A stretch of DNA of 6,170 bases from an uncultured Spirochaetaceae bacterium (lineage in GTDB: Bacteria; Spirochaetota; Spirochaetia; Sphaerochaetales; Sphaerochaetaceae). A program made the translations under genes and the position numbers. The notes beneath the pieces were generated by a model. It had not been told where the DNA came from. It searched no databases and worked only from the letters and a program-made list of their open reading frames with translations. Location of the stretch: NCBI GenBank assembly GCA_944389985.1, contig CALXON010000195.1, positions 1-6,170 of the forward strand. The letters are read 5' to 3'. Shown here piece by piece: positions 1 through 6,170 of this stretch (position 1 is its first letter; every line of letters begins with the position of its first letter).

Positions 1-534
1 TCCGAGCTTCGCCCCAGCAGCTCCGGCAAAGGTCTCGGCTTTCGTCCTCGCATCATTCACAGCCTCGATGCGTGCAGCTCTGAGAGCCTCATCCATGTCA
101 GAAGAGGAGAGTGTGATGGATGAGAGAGTGATGCCGTCAAGCTCTGCGAGCCTTCCGTAAACAGCACCTATTCCCGAGATGTCCCTGACAGTCACTTTCA
201 GAGTCTGTGATGCGGACTCTCCCGTGTGGATGCTCTCTCCATCCTTGTATACATACTCAGGAGAGGCTCCGATGTACTGTGTGATGATGTCATCGTCAGC
301 GATACCGAACTCTGTCGTGAGTATTCCGATGGCTTCATTCACCATCGCAGATGTCTTGTCCATCGCTTCCTTCGTTGTATCCTCAGTGAATGATGATGTG
401 AGGGTGAAGGATGCAGTGTCAGGAGTTGCCGATACCTCAGCGCTTCCGGATACCGTTATGGTTCCTGCAGCCATGCAGGGGAACGCAAGTGCAGACAGTA
501 CTGCAGTGATCAGAATTATCTTTTTCATATCCAT
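1..534 (-). CDS. SIMPL (DUF541) domain secreted protein, N-terminal part
   Basis: This is the first 178 codons of a gene that continues past the left edge, so the C-terminus and stop codon are not seen. The N-terminus has a Lys-Lys pair, a hydrophobic stretch (about residues 5-18) and small residues around 19-24, which reads as a Sec signal peptide cut near Ala22-Ala23. A cysteine at 20 follows Phe-Pro, a poor lipobox, so a lipoprotein is unlikely. The mature part begins with ITVSGSAEVSATPDTASFTL, the typical opening of SIMPL/DUF541 proteins, followed by alternating strand and helix segments. The family is mostly periplasmic or surface-associated and its biochemical role is poorly defined. 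Two in-frame ATGs compete, at 534 and 528; neither has a strong SD (GTGGGA lies upstream). The gene is divergent from mrp, with 100 bp between them. I am confident of the family but cannot assign a cellular function. Confidence 0.85.
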   Translation of the reverse strand, partial: MDMKKIILITAVLSALAFPCMAAGTITVSGSAEVSATPDTASFTLTSSFTEDTTKEAMDKTSAMVNEAIGILTTEFGIADDDIITQYIGASPEYVYKDGESIHTGESASQTLKVTVRDISGIGAVYGRLAELDGITLSSITLSSSDMDEALRAARIEAVNDARTKAETFAGAAGAKLG

Positions 535-634
535 GATTATATTGCTGTTCCCACATTCTATGGTGAAGTTGAGACGAAGATACTGTGTGTCTTCGCTTCC
601 CTCTCTCCTCTTCTAGTGATATCTTTAGGCTGTT
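535..634. other. Divergent intergenic region between the SIMPL gene and mrp
   Basis: This 100-bp spacer must carry the 5' signals of both flanking genes. It contains a nearly pure pyrimidine run on the plus strand (about 591-613, purine-rich on the minus strand). On the minus strand an exact TATAAT (536-541) lies almost against the SIMPL start codon. No convincing -35/-10 pair with normal spacing is visible for either gene. No operator-like palindrome longer than GATATC (618-623) was seen. Confidence 0.6.
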
Positions 635-1552
635 ATGGCAGAAAATCAGATGGATGAATATGAGGCGCAGGACAAGCGTATCCGCGAGCGCCTTGACAGA
701 ATAGGACGCAAGATCATGATCATGTCCGGAAAGGGCGGGGTCGGAAAGACGACCGTGACCGTGAATCTTGCAAATGCCCTTGTTGATATGGGATGCACGG
801 TAGGCGTGCTTGATACAGACCTTCACGGACCGAATGTTGCCGTGATGTTCGGATGCAAGGATGCAGAGCTTCTCTCAGGAGACGGACAAACCTTCATTCC
901 TGTCACTCCACGTCCGGGCCTCAAGGTCATGTCACTTGCATTCGCTCTTGAGGATCCCGATGCTCCTGTGATCTGGAGAGGATCATTGAAGAACAGCGCG
1001 ATCAGACAGTTCCTGTCGGATGTCGAGTGGGGCGATCTGGACTATCTTCTCATCGATACACCCCCGGGGACAGGAGATGAGCAGCTCACAGTCTGCCAGT
1101 CGATACCTGAACTCACTGGATCAATCATAGTGACGACACCGCAGGAGGTCGCTGTCCTTGATGCACGCCGTTCCGTAAACTTCTCCCGCAAGCTCGGTGT
1201 GGCGATCATAGGTGTCATCGAGAACATGTCGGGTCTGATCTGTCCTCACTGCAAGGAGGAGATCCCTATATTCGGCAAAGGCGGCGGAAAGAAGATGTGT
1301 CAGGAGATGCATGTCCCATTCCTCGGAGCCATCCCGATGGAGATCGGACTTCCTGAAGCTGAGGATAACGGCAAGGAGTGGGTTGCGGAGACAGGACATC
1401 CGTCAGCAGAGGCTCTCAGGGCCATCGCGAATGAGATCAACAACGGAACTGCATGTTCCACATCGCGTGATACATCATTCCTCGGCACTCCTTCCTGCAA
1501 GCCTTCAGCCTGCGCATCCTGCACGTCGAACTGTCCTTCGAGGAAGAAGTGA
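635..1552 (+). CDS. mrp: Mrp/Nbp35-type P-loop ATPase, iron-sulfur cluster carrier
   Basis: This 305-residue cytoplasmic protein belongs to the Mrp/ApbC/Nbp35 branch of the SIMIBI P-loop NTPases, which bind Fe-S clusters and pass them to apo-proteins in an ATP-dependent way. Visible motifs are the deviant Walker A GKGGVGKTT (32-40), the switch I region around LDTDLHGPN (59-67), DTPPGTGDE (141-149), ENMSG (196-200) and the bridging-cluster CPHC pair (Cys203, Cys206). There is no N-terminal MIP18/DUF59 domain, so it is shorter than E. coli Mrp, as in Nbp35-like versions. The N-terminus is charged and has no cysteine. The C-terminus instead carries Cys274 and a Cys288/293/296/300 cluster. The ATG at 635 has only a weak SD (TTAGG). 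The stop is shared with the next gene as TGATG, so the two are probably co-transcribed. The family assignment is very secure; client proteins cannot be inferred. Confidence 0.95.
   Translation: MAENQMDEYEAQDKRIRERLDRIGRKIMIMSGKGGVGKTTVTVNLANALVDMGCTVGVLDTDLHGPNVAVMFGCKDAELLSGDGQTFIPVTPRPGLKVMSLAFALEDPDAPVIWRGSLKNSAIRQFLSDVEWGDLDYLLIDTPPGTGDEQLTVCQSIPELTGSIIVTTPQEVAVLDARRSVNFSRKLGVAIIGVIENMSGLICPHCKEEIPIFGKGGGKKMCQEMHVPFLGAIPMEIGLPEAEDNGKEWVAETGHPSAEALRAIANEINNGTACSTSRDTSFLGTPSCKPSACASCTSNCPSRKK
1540..1545 (+). promoter_or_regulatory. SD for the Nudix gene, inside the mrp 3' end
   Basis: GAGGAA lies within the last codons of mrp. It sits 6-8 bases before the ATG at 1552, a normal SD distance. 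The in-frame GTG at 1549 would be only a few bases from the SD, so the ATG at 1552 is the better start. Confidence 0.6.
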
Positions 1553-2130
1553 TGTCGCATCTTGACTGGAAGACAGACAGTGAGAAGAAGGTGTTCTCGA
1601 CTCCCATCTTCGATGTGATGGAGATGGAGAGAACATCCCATGACGGAAGGCATGGAAAGTTCATACGCCTCGAAAGTCCCGACTGGGTTGTCGCGATTCC
1701 ATGGTTCAGAAGGGAAGATGGTGTTCCCTGCTTCATAATGGAGGAGCAGTGGAGACACGGCCCGGGATGCGTGACAAGAGAGTTCCCCGCAGGACTTGCG
1801 GAGAAGGGTGAGAGCGCGGAGGAGTCTGCGAAGCGCGAGCTTCTTGAGGAGACCGGAATGACAGGAAAGTTCACGCTTCTTTCCTCTGTCTGTCCGAATC
1901 CCGCGTTCATGTGCAACAAGCAGTCATACTTCCTTGTCGAGGATCTGAGGAAAGAGGGAGAGCAGTCACTCGATCCCAATGAGGAGATCGACATAGTGGA
2001 AGTGCCTGTCGAGGAGGCTATAGAGCATATGGGAGAGGGAATCTATGACAACGGCATAATGATGGCCGCAATAGGTTTCTTCCTCCGCTATGCGGAGAAG
2101 CATCCTCAGTTGAGGACACTCACCGTATAG
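1552..2130 (+). CDS. Nudix hydrolase, ADP-ribose pyrophosphatase type
   Basis: The product is 192 residues when started at the ATG that overlaps the mrp stop by one base (TGATG). It carries a complete Nudix box at residues 81-103, fitting GX5EX7REUXEEXGU: Gly81, Glu87, then RELLEETGM at 95-103, with all the metal-binding glutamates present. The preceding EQWRHGPG and TREFPAG segments (65-81) are typical of ADP-ribose and nucleotide-sugar pyrophosphatases. Pro117 lies about 15 residues past the box, where ADP-ribose-specific members have a conserved proline. The likely reaction is ADP-ribose plus water giving AMP plus ribose 5-phosphate, in the cytoplasm with Mg2+, but sugar-nucleotide diphosphates are also possible substrates. 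Pairing with mrp suggests shared transcription, not a proven shared pathway. The last 25 bp overlap the convergent gpsA gene. The family is certain; substrate specificity is inferred. Confidence 0.92.
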   Translation: MSHLDWKTDSEKKVFSTPIFDVMEMERTSHDGRHGKFIRLESPDWVVAIPWFRREDGVPCFIMEEQWRHGPGCVTREFPAGLAEKGESAEESAKRELLEETGMTGKFTLLSSVCPNPAFMCNKQSYFLVEDLRKEGEQSLDPNEEIDIVEVPVEEAIEHMGEGIYDNGIMMAAIGFFLRYAEKHPQLRTLTV

Positions 2131-3065
2131 TCATTGAGGCTGTCATTCTCATAGAGCAGCCTGTAGAGAGCCTGGACAAGGGGGAAGTCGTCTGCAACGT
2201 TCTTCTCCCTTGTTATCTCTCCCATCAGCTTCACAGTCCTGAGTCCTTCAACGACCGTTGATGACTTGGAATCTGGATCGAAGCCGAATCCCTTTCCGAT
2301 AAGCATGCCGAGAGTCCTGTTCCTGGAAAGATCGTTGAGAGCCGTGAGTCCCAGATCTCCGATGCCGCAATAGCGGAATATCGTATCGGCCTCGCAGCCG
2401 AATATGCGGAGGAATCCCCTCATCTCATTCACAGCCTTTGTATAGACAAGGAAGTCGACATTCGGGCTGTTGAACTTACCTGAGACAAGTCCGATCGCTA
2501 TGGCATACATGTTCTTCAGAATACTCATCAGCTCCACAGCCCTTACATCGCTGGAGTAGTCGAGCGAGAACTGAGTGTCCTTCAGTATTTCCTTCCTGAA
2601 ATACTCATAGTCATCATATTTTCCTCCGAATGTGAAGGAGGTCGGGAATCCGTTTATGGTCTCAATCGCGAATGATGGCCCTTTCATGCTTGCCGTGCGC
2701 CTGAAGGGAATGTTCTCCGTGATGAACGCCCCGTCATCACTCATGCCCTTTGCAAGGTTCACGATCAGAGGTTCCTTCTCAGTGTTCTTCCTGATCTCCT
2801 CGGAGAACGGGACTATGGCCTTGGAAGGGATCACGAGCATAATGACATCAGCCTCGCGGAAGACGGAGAATGATGACGTCGCGGTAAGGTATCTTGAAAG
2901 GAATCTTGTAGGGAAGTACTTCCTGTTCTGATGATGTTCGTTGATGTCCTTCTCCACATCCTTCTCGATGGTATGGAGGGTCACCCTGTTGTCAGTGTTC
3001 CATGATAGACGCTCAGCGACCGCCGTTCCGAATGTACCTGCTCCTGCAATGATTATATTGTTCAA
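2106..3065 (-). CDS. gpsA: NAD(P)-dependent glycerol-3-phosphate dehydrogenase
   Basis: The 319-residue cytoplasmic enzyme interconverts dihydroxyacetone phosphate and sn-glycerol 3-phosphate, the backbone of bacterial phospholipids. The Rossmann motif GAGTFGTA is at 8-15, with HQNRKYFP at 45-52, KGM at 106-108 and GPSFAIE at 129-135. The catalytic lysine is Lys184 in LKN, Asp237 is in GIGDL, the substrate-phosphate motif LSRNR is at 246-250 and VVEGLRT is at 271-277. Length is close to the family norm of about 330. The start is TTG at 3065: an in-frame TGA lies two codons upstream, the Rossmann strand begins at once, and AGGAGGA sits 7 bases before it. The gene overlaps the upstream GH36 stop by four bases (TTGA), implying translational coupling. 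Its 3' end overlaps the convergent Nudix gene by 25 bp. The sequence diverges from textbook GpsA in places (KGM for KGI/KGL, GIGDLGL), but no key residue is missing. Confidence 0.93.
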   Translation of the reverse strand: MNNIIIAGAGTFGTAVAERLSWNTDNRVTLHTIEKDVEKDINEHHQNRKYFPTRFLSRYLTATSSFSVFREADVIMLVIPSKAIVPFSEEIRKNTEKEPLIVNLAKGMSDDGAFITENIPFRRTASMKGPSFAIETINGFPTSFTFGGKYDDYEYFRKEILKDTQFSLDYSSDVRAVELMSILKNMYAIAIGLVSGKFNSPNVDFLVYTKAVNEMRGFLRIFGCEADTIFRYCGIGDLGLTALNDLSRNRTLGMLIGKGFGFDPDSKSSTVVEGLRTVKLMGEITREKNVADDFPLVQALYRLLYENDSLNDYTVSVLN

Positions 3066-5323
3066 TCTTCAATCCTCCTGATGATGTATAGACGGGACGA
3101 GAAGTCTCCAAGCATTCTCATTCCCTCATTGTACTCCGTTCCCGATACCTGTTCGACCAGAGAGATGCCAGCATACTTCATGGCATCGCCGGGGACTGTA
3201 TAGCACTCGCTCTCCTGAGGATAGGAGGATGACTCCTGATCCGTCAGAAGGTGAGTCCTTGAGAAAATCCTGTAGTCACAGTCAGGATCAGCCTGACTTA
3301 TATGAAGCTTTTCCGCAGTCGTGTTCGGCCTGACATGTTTCTGCAGGTACAGAAGGAGTATCGTACCCTTGTCACGGCTCGCGACAGACCATATTGTCCT
3401 GTTGCCATCCTCCTCCAGATGGAATGTGCCGAACTGCAGCAGCATCCTGTAGCTCTTGTAGAACTCTGTCTGCTGTCTGAATGCCGCCATCTCTATCTTT
3501 GAGAGAGAGGAAGGATCCAGAGAGTATGAGAGCACTCCGAATGATGCCACATTGAATCTCGTCTCCCTGTCCGTTATGCGGTGGGTCATCTCATTCGGAG
3601 AAGGTGAGACCGATGACTCGATTACGGAGAGAGGATAGAGCATCGCCGCGTTTGCTATCATTGAGGATCTCTCCACAGGATCGGAGTCAGCGCTAAGCCA
3701 CATTGAGGCTGAGTAGCACAGCATTCCCAGATCGAACCTCGATCCGCCCGCGGCACTGGTCTCTATGTAGAGCCCCGGGAATCTCCTGCCGATGGCCTCA
3801 AGCACATTGTACAGTCCCATGATGTATTTATGGCAGAACATGCCGTAGTCTTCCATCTCCCTGTAGGAGAAGAGGTCCGAGTAGTGGCGGGACATGTCCC
3901 ATCTGAGATAATCGACACGGCATCTGTCGATGACCGATGATACGGTTGTTATGATCCATTCCCTCACATCGGCCCTTGTCAGATCCAGAAGTTCCTCATG
4001 TCTGCCTTTCGCATTCTCCTCATCGGTGCGTCCGATGATCCAGTCCGGATGCTGCTTGTACAGAAGGGATTTTCCGCTGATGGCCTCCGGTTCGAACCAG
4101 AGACCAAAGAGAAGTCCCATCCTGTGAACACCTTCAGAGACTTCAAAGAGACCTGACGGGAATTTCATGGTGTTGGCATGCCAGTCTCCGGCGCTTGTCC
4201 TGTCATTGCGTCTTGCTCCGAACCAGCCGTCGTCGACTATGATGCCTTCCAGTCCCATCTCCTTCGCACCTTTCGCCATGTCCAGAATGCGTTTCTCCGA
4301 GATGTTGTAATAAGCACCTTCCCAGGTGTTGAGCATCAGAGGCCTCATCCTGCTTGACCAGACACTTCTGATGACCGCGCTGTCCACGAAAGCATGCATC
4401 TTCTCCGAAGCTGCCCAGAGGCCTTCCGGGCTGCATACCATCACAGCCTCCGGCGATTCAAATGACTCTCCGGTCTTCAGCGGCCAGGAGAACATGTCCG
4501 GATTGATACCCCAGACAATGTGGGTCAGTCCGTGCGCAGTCTGTGAGAACGATGCCCTGTGCGGACCTGAGTAGATCAGATTGCAGATGTATGCGGTGTT
4601 GTCGGCAGTCTCGAGAATGAATCCGGGATTCGCTTCGGCAGATGACGCCATCCTCCTTGATTCTGAGATTATCGTGCCTTCCTCTATCGTTTTCCTCGTT
4701 CTCCTGAATTCTCTTGCCCATGTTCCGGAAAAGAGCGTGACCGTCATGTCTGATGAACGGAAATCGAGCTGGGACGAGGCGAGAGAACGCACCGTGACAG
4801 GATTCTTTCCCTTCACAGTGATGATGCTCCGTCTCGTGATCGCATCAAGCGACGGGAAGACTGTGTATATAAGTCTGAGCTCGACAGCTCTCAGGTCATC
4901 ATCGAATATGAGTTCAAGAGTCTCGGCATCGCCTGTCTTGTCCTTTGCCTGAGGCAGTCTGTCATTTGTTGCGAGTATGCCGTTGTGCTTCCTGTATCCG
5001 AAGAATCTGAAATCGCCGGTTCTCTCTCCGCTCTTCCCCCATGATATTGAGACAAGCGGGGTGCGGTAATCGCCCTTTCCCTCGGATGAGAACTCAAGAA
5101 GGGTATCATCAAGGGCTGTTGTCGAATCCTCTTCCGATATATATGTGGCCATGCCGGGGGCAGTGTATTTCTTCTCTCTTATGGCTGTGAGGGATGACTG
5201 CACGTCCCGCAGCTTCCTTCCATAGTAAATATGCTCCGGATGCCCTGAAGGGAGAATGTGCATTATGTAGCTTGTATTCACGGTAGCTAAGTGGAATATA
5301 CTTCCGCTCTCTATTCCTATCAT
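3062..5323 (-). CDS. GH36 family alpha-galactosidase-like enzyme
   Basis: The 753-residue product matches the full length and three-part layout of GH36 enzymes: an N-terminal beta-sandwich (about 1-290), a TIM-barrel (about 300-640) and a C-terminal beta domain (about 650-753). Family members release alpha-linked galactose from melibiose and raffinose-type sugars with retention. Visible active-site motifs are DDGWFG (364-369), LWFEPE (408-413), the nucleophile segment RWDMSRH (474-480, Asp476), ETSAAGGSRFD (521-531) and MWLSADSDPVER (541-552). Compared from memory with AgaA-type enzymes, Lys before the nucleophile is Arg474, the substrate-site Cys is Ser523, and the general acid/base Asp falls at Ala545, with Asp546 next to it. 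No signal peptide is seen, so it is probably cytoplasmic and acts on imported oligosaccharides. The ATG at 5323 has GAGG (5330-5333) at a 6-base spacing. It is co-directional and overlapping with gpsA, and divergent from the gene at 5345. The family is secure; the true substrate may differ from plain alpha-galactosides. Confidence 0.9.
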   Translation of the reverse strand: MIGIESGSIFHLATVNTSYIMHILPSGHPEHIYYGRKLRDVQSSLTAIREKKYTAPGMATYISEEDSTTALDDTLLEFSSEGKGDYRTPLVSISWGKSGERTGDFRFFGYRKHNGILATNDRLPQAKDKTGDAETLELIFDDDLRAVELRLIYTVFPSLDAITRRSIITVKGKNPVTVRSLASSQLDFRSSDMTVTLFSGTWAREFRRTRKTIEEGTIISESRRMASSAEANPGFILETADNTAYICNLIYSGPHRASFSQTAHGLTHIVWGINPDMFSWPLKTGESFESPEAVMVCSPEGLWAASEKMHAFVDSAVIRSVWSSRMRPLMLNTWEGAYYNISEKRILDMAKGAKEMGLEGIIVDDGWFGARRNDRTSAGDWHANTMKFPSGLFEVSEGVHRMGLLFGLWFEPEAISGKSLLYKQHPDWIIGRTDEENAKGRHEELLDLTRADVREWIITTVSSVIDRCRVDYLRWDMSRHYSDLFSYREMEDYGMFCHKYIMGLYNVLEAIGRRFPGLYIETSAAGGSRFDLGMLCYSASMWLSADSDPVERSSMIANAAMLYPLSVIESSVSPSPNEMTHRITDRETRFNVASFGVLSYSLDPSSLSKIEMAAFRQQTEFYKSYRMLLQFGTFHLEEDGNRTIWSVASRDKGTILLLYLQKHVRPNTTAEKLHISQADPDCDYRIFSRTHLLTDQESSSYPQESECYTVPGDAMKYAGISLVEQVSGTEYNEGMRMLGDFSSRLYIIRRIED
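3073..3079 (-). promoter_or_regulatory. Strong SD that fixes the TTG start of gpsA
   Basis: On the minus strand AGGAGGA is followed by a 7-base spacer and then TTG. It lies inside the last codons of the GH36 gene. The SD strength, together with the lack of any ATG or GTG near the expected N-terminus, supports TTG initiation. Confidence 0.8.
5272..5302 (+). promoter_or_regulatory. Possible promoter for the gene at 5345
   Basis: TTGTAT (5272-5277) and TATACT (5297-5302) are separated by 19 bp. The -10 is one base from consensus; the -35 is weak and the spacing is long. The element lies inside the 5' coding part of the divergent GH36 gene, as the 21-bp gap would require. Transcription would begin near 5309, giving a leader of about 36 bases. 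Confidence 0.35.
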
Positions 5324-5339
5324 GGCAGACCTCGGTAAC

Positions 5340-5367
5340 TTAATATGGTATTATCCTATAACATCAA
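5340..5367 (-). promoter_or_regulatory. Possible promoter for the GH36-gpsA pair
   Basis: On the minus strand TTGATG (5362-5367) and TATTAA (5340-5345) are separated by 16 bp, each matching consensus at four of six positions. The surrounding stretch is the most AT-rich part of this junction. It overlaps the predicted start of the divergent gene and would leave only a short leader before the GH36 SD. This is a weak, position-driven call. Confidence 0.25.
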
Positions 5368-6170
5368 GGAGAAATCTGCCACTGTGGATATAAGAAGGCT
5401 TGTACTCTGGGAAGGAAGATATGCGACATATATGTCCAATGACATATTCTCAGCCACGATCGAGGATCAGGGAGACGTGCTTCTTGAGCTGACATCCCGT
5501 GCTCTTTCAGGAGCCAGGATAAACGCTCTTGCGCTTCCGTATTTCCGTTCGACAGGGGAGAGCGTGGAATCGGACCCGAATGCTGCATGGTGGCAGAACA
5601 TGCAGAGCCTCTATCAGGCAGGAGGCGGATACTTCTCGTTCCTCACAGACTCGGCACTCAGCACCGATGCCTACTGGATACTCCGCAGGTATGGCACCGA
5701 AGATGAGTTCGGCGGTGTCTGGAGGTATTCTGAGATGAAGGTCCGCGGTGACAATGGATACCGCATAGGGAAGATCGACATGATCCTTCCCGGGCAGCCT
5801 GTGCTCTATACTGCGATACGGGTAGAGAACCGGGGAACGGCCGAACTGAGAGCCTCCGTCGCATGGCACTCCATGCTGGGGTATCCTGCGATAGAGACCG
5901 GCACGATGATACAGACAGATGCAAGATATTTCACGGCATATGGCATGACACAGCGCGAGTCGGGTGTCGGAAGATTCCGTGCCGGTGTTGTCTTTGAAGA
6001 GCTGAAGCATGCCCCTCTTGCCAGAGGCGGGAGTGCGGATGCAGGGTATGTGCCGTCTCCGTCCGGAACCTATGATTACATCATCGGAAAGATCCCTGAA
6101 CGTGATGAGAGGGCATGGATAGCTGTCAACAATCCGAGAAGCCAGCTTCTTTTCTTCATGCTGACTCCAG
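5345..6170 (+). CDS. Uncharacterised mutarotase-like protein, 5' part
   Basis: The open frame gives 275 residues and runs off the right edge without a stop. I do not recognise it as a named enzyme. It is rich in predicted beta strands and aromatic residues, with no signal peptide or membrane segment. Segments such as YRIGKIDMILPGQPVLYTAI (139-158), RVENRGTAEL (159-168) and WHSMLGYPAIETG (174-186) resemble galactose mutarotase-like (aldose epimerase/DUF4432) beta-sandwich proteins, where a conserved His precedes an LGxP motif (here His175). A sugar-binding or epimerase role would fit the divergent GH36 neighbour, but this is inference. An in-frame TAA at 5336 makes the ATG at 5345 the earliest start; it lacks a clear SD. 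A later GTG at 5384 has AAGGAG (5366-5371) at a long 12-base spacing. It could also be a non-enzymatic carbohydrate-binding protein or a domain of a longer glycosidase or phosphorylase. Confidence 0.75.
   Translation, partial: MVLSYNIKEKSATVDIRRLVLWEGRYATYMSNDIFSATIEDQGDVLLELTSRALSGARINALALPYFRSTGESVESDPNAAWWQNMQSLYQAGGGYFSFLTDSALSTDAYWILRRYGTEDEFGGVWRYSEMKVRGDNGYRIGKIDMILPGQPVLYTAIRVENRGTAELRASVAWHSMLGYPAIETGTMIQTDARYFTAYGMTQRESGVGRFRAGVVFEELKHAPLARGGSADAGYVPSPSGTYDYIIGKIPERDERAWIAVNNPRSQLLFFMLTP

Noticed and set aside
536..541. TATAAT on the minus strand just before the SIMPL start, hinting at a leaderless transcript.
   Set aside because: No -35 element sits at a suitable distance, the hexamer lies nearly on the ATG, and AT-rich hexamers next to start codons are common. 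Not called as a promoter.
591..613. Pyrimidine-rich run upstream of mrp, considered as a regulatory or triplex-forming tract.
   Set aside because: It is short and interrupted, and nothing ties it to a known element; recorded only within the intergenic entry.
179..616. A 145-codon open frame on the plus strand opposite the SIMPL gene.
   Set aside because: It is antisense to a gene with a clear signal peptide and domain, has no SD or recognisable domain, and has the low-complexity composition of a shadow frame.
437..826. A 129-codon minus-strand frame spanning the intergenic region and the start of mrp.
   Set aside because: It overlaps two well-supported genes, is rich in His and Cys with no family pattern, and is explained as a shadow of mrp.
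1300..1994. Long minus-strand frames opposite mrp and the Nudix gene (1300-1758 and 1437-1994).
   Set aside because: Both lie opposite strongly conserved proteins and show no domain of their own; the skewed codon use of the real genes keeps the antisense frames open.
5324..5380. Inverted copies GGCAGA (5324-5329) and TCTGCC (5375-5380) flanking the divergent junction, considered as an operator.
   Set aside because: The arms are only 6 bp and 45 bp apart, which is expected by chance; no longer symmetric site was found.
5507..6010. A 167-codon minus-strand frame opposite the gene at 5345.
   Set aside because: It is Cys/His/Arg-rich without a recognisable pattern. The plus-strand frame is longer, uses the same codons as its neighbours and has mutarotase-like motifs.

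Overview
The window looks like chromosomal DNA from an anaerobic, sugar-fermenting bacterium. By eye the base composition is balanced to slightly GC-rich. Genes are tightly packed with almost no spacer, Arg AGA/AGG and Ile ATA codons are common, and the start sites carry Shine-Dalgarno (SD) sequences. A GpsA-type glycerol-3-phosphate dehydrogenase and a Sec-type signal peptide favour Bacteria over Archaea. A spirochaete related to Sphaerochaeta is my best guess at lineage, but this is a weak impression and cannot be fixed from this window alone.

Layout, left to right: (1) 1-534, minus: the N-terminal 178 codons of a secreted SIMPL/DUF541-domain protein, running off the left edge. (2) 535-634: a 100-bp divergent intergenic region. 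(3) 635-1552, plus: an Mrp/Nbp35-type P-loop ATPase (iron-sulfur carrier) with an unusual C-terminal cysteine cluster. (4) 1552-2130, plus: a Nudix hydrolase of the ADP-ribose pyrophosphatase type, joined to mrp by a TGATG stop/start. (5) 2106-3065, minus: gpsA, overlapping the Nudix gene tail-to-tail by 25 bp and starting at a TTG codon. (6) 3062-5323, minus: a GH36 alpha-galactosidase-like enzyme directly upstream of gpsA, overlapping it by four bases (TTGA). (7) 5345-6170, plus: the 5' part of a divergent gene of uncertain function that resembles sugar mutarotase-like beta-sandwich proteins, running off the right edge. No stretch over 100 bp lacks a gene.

The right half is plausibly a small carbohydrate locus: a GH36 enzyme, a head-to-head mutarotase-like gene, and gpsA linking glycolytic triose phosphate to lipid precursor. 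The left half is housekeeping: Fe-S cluster delivery and nucleotide-sugar or ADP-ribose turnover. No mobile elements, CRISPR arrays, tRNA or rRNA genes, or convincing terminators were seen.

I did not find a new multi-gene system. The most unusual points are the apparent replacement of the GH36 general acid/base aspartate by alanine, with two other substrate-site changes; an Fe-S type cysteine motif at the C-terminus of Mrp instead of the N-terminus; the unassigned gene at the right end; and the extreme compactness of the gene junctions. Comparisons with family motifs are from memory, not from computed alignments.
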